DNA from: Spirodela intermedia
Taxonomy: Eukaryota > Streptophyta > Magnoliopsida > Alismatales > Araceae
NCBI GenBank assembly: GCA_902729315.2
Contig: LR746277.1
Span: 2,299,001-2,363,000 of the forward strand
Direction: 5' to 3'
DNA length: 64,000 nt
Part shown: piece after piece, positions 61,501 to 64,000 of the stretch
Position numbering within the stretch: the stretch's first letter is position 1
Layout: every line of letters begins with the position of its first letter
The notes under the pieces: model-generated
What the model saw: the letters and a program-made list of their open reading frames with translations, nothing else
Databases searched by the model: none
Told to the model about the DNA's origin: nothing
Made by a program: the position numbers and the translations under genes

Positions 61501-63977
61501 TACCCTCTCGAATCATGATAATGTCGATTATACTTTTATCTGATTTATTACATCAAGAATTTATGATAAAAAAATTGCTTTTATTCTGTGAACTTTAAAT
61601 AATCTCTTATAAACTCGATGCTATGTTCCGTTACCTGCTGTTGCATTGTTTCTAGTTAATCGTGATTAAATATCGGTAAGAGCTTCCAAGAATTGGCAAT
61701 GGATACTTTTTCCTCTCACACGAATGATTAGTCATAGTTTTTTTCTTCTTCTCAATCCATTTCCTTCTCATCTGATCATATTTCCCGTCTCATTGCCCTT
61801 CTCTATCTCTCACTCTATTTTCCTCTCTACTTGCCAATGTCGTTTTGGGTTGAAGTTTCGCATGGTAACTATGCATGCTTTCCCCCCAGGAAAAATCCTT
61901 GAGTCCCATTTATTTTCTGGGTTCAATTGGAACCGCCCGGACTCCTTTTCTAGGAAGGTGGATCAAACACTCTTGGATCCCCCTTTCAAGGCTTCCTAGG
62001 ACCCCGCCTTGGCCCCCTTGTCAGATTGGCAGGTTGGGTAAACTTGGGAAACATTTGGGACGTGTAGTTAGCTTCAGTTCATGGCCTTCGTCTAGGATCC
62101 TCTTTGGACGGATGGTTGGAACTTCGTTCTAACGTTGGCATATAGTCCAGATAAGCAAGTCTCATGGCATGGCTAGTTGAAATCGGTCCTTGGTCGTAGT
62201 CACTCTGCCAAGTAGATGGTGAGGATGCTCAGACATTAGGAGGGATATTTGTTTCAGCCCACAGGCTACAAATTTGATGGTGAGGTAAAGACTTTTCATC
62301 TTTATAGGGTATTTTCATGTTTCTAAATAATACAACGAACTTTAACTGACATCGAAGGAATATGACATAGATATTTATTTTTTTAAAAGTTCACATTGGA
62401 CATAGTTAACCCTCCAAACGCAGGTTTTGGAATCATGATATTGATCGATTTTCCCTCTTATTTAGTGGAAATATCATCTCTATTCTTCAAGGTACTAACT
62501 ACAGAAAAATGATACAATGTGTTTTATGGGACATTATTTTTTACTGATGAGAACCTGATTTTAGCAACAATATCTAGTTTCAAGTTCAGATAAGCTTACC
62601 GTGAATTATGACAATATCGCTTTGTTTGACCTCTACCCAATTGTTCCTTATCCTTCATATTTTGTAACTTTTCTTTTTTCACTTTGTTGCTACCACATTT
62701 TTCTTCATGTAACAGAGACGAAACATGTATGTCAGAATAAACATTTACTTACGGGTGCGGGAGGGAGGGAGGGGTTACAGGGAGAGATGAAAATGCGCTA
62801 CAATGAAGAAAATATATCGAGTTATTTTCCTTCTTATTGAAAATGTTTGTAAGTATATCTATGTAGGTAAGAATAGCTCCTTTTTTAATAATTTTCACAT
62901 GTAGTGCAAGCTACAGAGGTAGGAGCTCGAGGAACGAAAAATCAGATTGCATTGACACTTTGAAGCCCTTACCAAATGATCAAAATACCCTTAAATATGA
63001 TAACTTCTAAGTGTAAATTTTCTTCCGTAAGCAAATAAAATTTTAAAAAATAGAAAATACTAGTTTGAGGCTAGAATAAGCTCTGTACGGCAGAAACTAA
63101 TTGTATTACACATCGTTTTGTTCTTAAACTTATCTAATTTATCTAGAATAAGCTCTCTTCGTCATTTTACCCAAAAAATTTCATGTAACTTAAAATATTG
63201 GATGCGGAAAAAGGCAGGGTGAGCTTACCAACTTGGGAAACAAACTCCAAAACCTTTTGCTTTTCTCATTGATCGGCTCTTTTGATTTTTTTGACGAAAT
63301 AATTACTTTTGCATAGTATGCTATGTATTTTTTGTCCACTTTTTTAACACCCATATGCGAGAATAGACTTTGGGAAGGCGGTTTCACATCTGAACTCACA
63401 ACTTGGAAGGCGTAGATCTGGGAGGTCCTGGAGCTTTCAGAAAGACTTTGGTTTTGCCTATGTGAATGAAATTTCTATCAAAGTCATCTTGTGGGTGTTA
63501 CATTTAAACCACAGTTCCCGTGATGTATGAAAAAATTGATAGACATTTTATCACTTCATTTTGATCTGATCTTTGGAGTTTTGAATGTTACGTGATGGGC
63601 CTAGTTGTAATGGCCCTCAAAATTATCAATTGCAAATTTTGTAGTGTACGGCATCTTCATGTACAGACAAAGATGGAACTGCAGCTTGCCTTGTCAATAT
63701 GTCAACAGTCACAAAGGGACAGCGTTATAGAGGTTGAAAGTACCATAAAGAGTAATTCAACTTTTCACAGGTTGGACATTTTTACTGGTTTATTAGTTAG
63801 TTAATATTATCTTTTAGATAGTTTACTTAATAAATTGTGCTCATTTTTCAGCATCTTAAAATGGTCTGCTGGCCAGATAACAAATCAAGCACTACATGTT
63901 CTTTCACCGGTTCAAGATCGAGTCCTTGATCCAGTATCCCTTTGCAAGATAGAAAAAATGGAGTATTCAATGTACAG
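37503..63977 (+). CDS. PHYLLO: PHYLLO, MenF'-MenD-MenC-MenH fusion (5' part, 18 exons, runs off the edge)
   Basis: Exons: 37503-37709, 37799-38020, 38472-38683, 40914-41031, 41212-41328, 45047-45148, 47206-47265, 47434-47502, 47828-47932, 47997-48191, 54642-54740, 55832-56383, 57808-58032, 59402-59704, 61169-61236, 61341-61499, 63645-63770, 63852-63977. They join in phase to about 1021 residues; the Arabidopsis protein is near 1715. PHYLLO turns isochorismate into o-succinylbenzoate for phylloquinone in plastids. Residues 1-69 look like a transit peptide; the exon 1 donor (GAG|GTGGTC) is weak. Residues ~90-369 are the truncated isochorismate-synthase-like module ([29 protein letters not shown]). 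MenD runs from ~384 to ~1000: [55 protein letters not shown] (~839-847), and ThDP-binding [12 protein letters not shown] with NNHGGAIF. The MenC part has only begun. Exons 6-8 are poorly conserved. Introns are long; intron 10 holds a copia element and intron 12 an open frame. Confidence 0.94.
41329..45046 (+). other. Large PHYLLO intron 5 (3.7 kb)
   Basis: A 3.7-kb intron separates exons 5 and 6. It has patches of different composition, for example about 41840-42060 and 42490-42900, that look like old repeat insertions. I could not delimit any element or find coding domains. Confidence 0.6.
48286..48430 (+). repeat. 5' LTR of the outer copia element
   Basis: It aligns along its whole length with 53493-53638, with scattered substitutions and small indels. 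Shared landmarks are TTCTTAGTTGGACC, GTTAGGTAGTTTCCTTGTT, GAGTTGAGTTTTTCC and ATATCCTCCTA. The divergence suggests an old insertion. Confidence 0.85.
48543..49408 (+). pseudogene. Decayed copia gag of the outer element
   Basis: Fragments recognisable as copia gag (UBN2-like) are spread over shifting frames: [20 protein letters not shown] near 48960-49015, then [20 protein letters not shown] near 49090-49150, then [17 protein letters not shown] near 49195-49245. Stops and frameshifts interrupt it, and it is cut by the inner element at 49409. Confidence 0.75.
49409..49687 (+). repeat. 5' LTR of the nested copia element
   Basis: A 279-base segment begins TGTTGAAATACA and ends in ACA, immediately before the primer site TGGTATCAGAGC (49688-49699), the classic copia tRNA-Met complement. 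It contains a TATAAATA promoter-like motif near 49550. No matching 3' LTR is found in the window. Confidence 0.7.
49924..50810 (+). pseudogene. Decayed copia gag of the nested element, with zinc knuckle
   Basis: The open part starts [14 protein letters not shown] and runs with frameshifts through a typical copia gag. Near 50744-50790 a CxxCxxxxHxxxxC zinc knuckle ([13 protein letters not shown]) is visible with a stop codon just before its last Cys. A Lys/Glu-rich coiled segment follows near 50890-50960. Confidence 0.7.
51040..53095 (+). pseudogene. Decayed copia pol: protease, integrase, partial reverse transcriptase
   Basis: In order: a protease-like active site [11 protein letters not shown] near 51060; a GAG-pre-integrase stretch with HHSFATMK and [11 protein letters not shown] near 51485-51590; integrase core pieces [17 protein letters not shown] and [13 protein letters not shown] (51640-51970); and the N-terminal part of reverse transcriptase with [27 protein letters not shown] and [11 protein letters not shown] (52770-52970). 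The RT continues to about YYPPGY near 53080 and then stops matching. Many stop codons make it non-functional. Confidence 0.85.
53096..53470 (+). pseudogene. Copia RNase H remnant and polypurine tract
   Basis: [20 protein letters not shown] starts an RNase H fragment of the Tnt1 type directly after an RT fragment that lacks its catalytic middle. The terminal [14 protein letters not shown]-like stretch and a G12 polypurine tract follow. It probably belongs to the outer element whose LTR comes next. Confidence 0.7.
53493..53638 (+). repeat. 3' LTR of the outer copia element
   Basis: This is the downstream partner of 48286-48430 and follows the polypurine tract. The first bases (GG instead of TG) and last bases (TTAA instead of TTCA) show that the canonical TG...CA ends have decayed. 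Confidence 0.82.
56824..57168 (+). CDS. Unrecognised 114-codon open frame inside PHYLLO intron 12
   Basis: This frame is on the same strand as PHYLLO, within the intron between exons 12 and 13. The protein starts [17 protein letters not shown], has a central Arg/Gly/Asp-rich part ([20 protein letters not shown]) and ends in a Lys/Glu-rich tail. Its local base composition is more coding-like than the rest of the intron. A splice-acceptor-like CCTTTTAG ends at 56820, and the bases GAT-ATG after it are in phase with the end of exon 12. So it could be an alternative terminal exon that would truncate PHYLLO in the middle of MenD. It could also be a nested gene, a retrocopy of part of some other gene, or chance. 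I do not recognise the family. Confidence 0.35.
   Translation: MAQVRGTIQQVTLHFSPLRTPNYPTKGGPFQRCILAMTLSSASTEKATPKRPVLARSNDEPPGSLRTVYRDGSPYFEGDSLRFEGIFGLEDSSAKPKTKKITQTTLEYKQEKEE
58033..59401 (+). other. PHYLLO intron 13
   Basis: A 1.4-kb AT-rich intron lies between exons 13 and 14. It has a short GA tract near 59125-59140. No coding sequence or delimited repeat is evident. Confidence 0.6.
59705..61168 (+). other. PHYLLO intron 14
   Basis: A 1.46-kb AT-rich intron lies between the Men[10 protein letters not shown] exon and the ThDP-binding GDVSFLHD exon. No other feature is recognised. Confidence 0.6.
61500..63644 (+). other. PHYLLO intron 16
   Basis: A 2.1-kb intron. The part 61870-62290 is richer in GC than its flanks and may be an old insertion, but I found no termini or coding domains. 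The rest is AT-rich. Confidence 0.55.
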
Positions 63978-64000
63978 GTTGTTTCTTTGAGAAACACAGA

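Overview
The window is a piece of a flowering-plant nuclear genome. It holds intron-rich genes with GT–AG junctions, proteins with plastid-targeting N termini, TATA boxes, long AT-rich spacers, abundant (CT)n/(GA)n tracts and a decayed Ty1/copia retrotransposon. The GC-rich first exons and the GC3-rich 6PGD gene would fit a non-grass monocot, but this assignment is weak. There are no bacterial operons, CRISPR arrays, rRNA genes or convincing tRNA genes.

Layout. (1) 1-3.9 kb: a small SOB5-LIKE (SOFL) gene on + with a GA/CT-rich leader. (2) 3.9-15 kb: an AT-rich gene desert with a diverged tandem duplication (6.4-7.4 kb) and a more GC-rich, inverted-repeat-containing patch (9.8-11.3 kb), probably repeat remnants. 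(3) 15.3-17.45 kb: an uninterrupted 6-phosphogluconate dehydrogenase CDS on -, with a 5'-leader intron and TATA box. (4) 19.1-24.6 kb: a 13-exon plastid chaperonin-60 beta gene on - whose unusual Ser/Pro-rich C-terminal tail points to the CPN60 beta-4 type. (5) 24.6-26.2 kb: a divergent promoter region shared with (6) 26.2-30.9 kb, a 12-exon plastid porphobilinogen synthase gene (HEMB) on +. (7) 31.2-31.7 kb: an intronless group-S-like bZIP gene on -, tail-to-tail with HEMB. (8) 31.9-37.5 kb: spacer rich in microsatellites. (9) 37.5-64.0 kb: the first 18 exons of PHYLLO (MenF'-MenD-MenC-MenH fusion for phylloquinone synthesis) on +, running off the right edge. One PHYLLO intron holds a 5.4-kb copia composite. 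Another holds an unexplained 114-codon open frame.

Exon boundaries were read by hand. All exons of HEMB and CPN60B join in phase without stops, and so do the PHYLLO exons inside the window. Three genes concern plastids: tetrapyrrole synthesis (HEMB), phylloquinone for photosystem I (PHYLLO), and protein folding, with NDH assembly known for the Arabidopsis beta-4 subunit. From memory, the order SOFL - CPN60B4 - bZIP - PHYLLO combines two Arabidopsis segments, At1g26210/At1g26230 and At1g68870/At1g68880/At1g68890. If so, the window keeps an ancestral gene order that Arabidopsis split between duplicated blocks. This needs checking against a genome browser. I see no wholly new biological system. 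The best leads are the intron-12 frame inside PHYLLO, the chaperonin tail, the recombinant nested copia element and the conserved gene neighbourhood.
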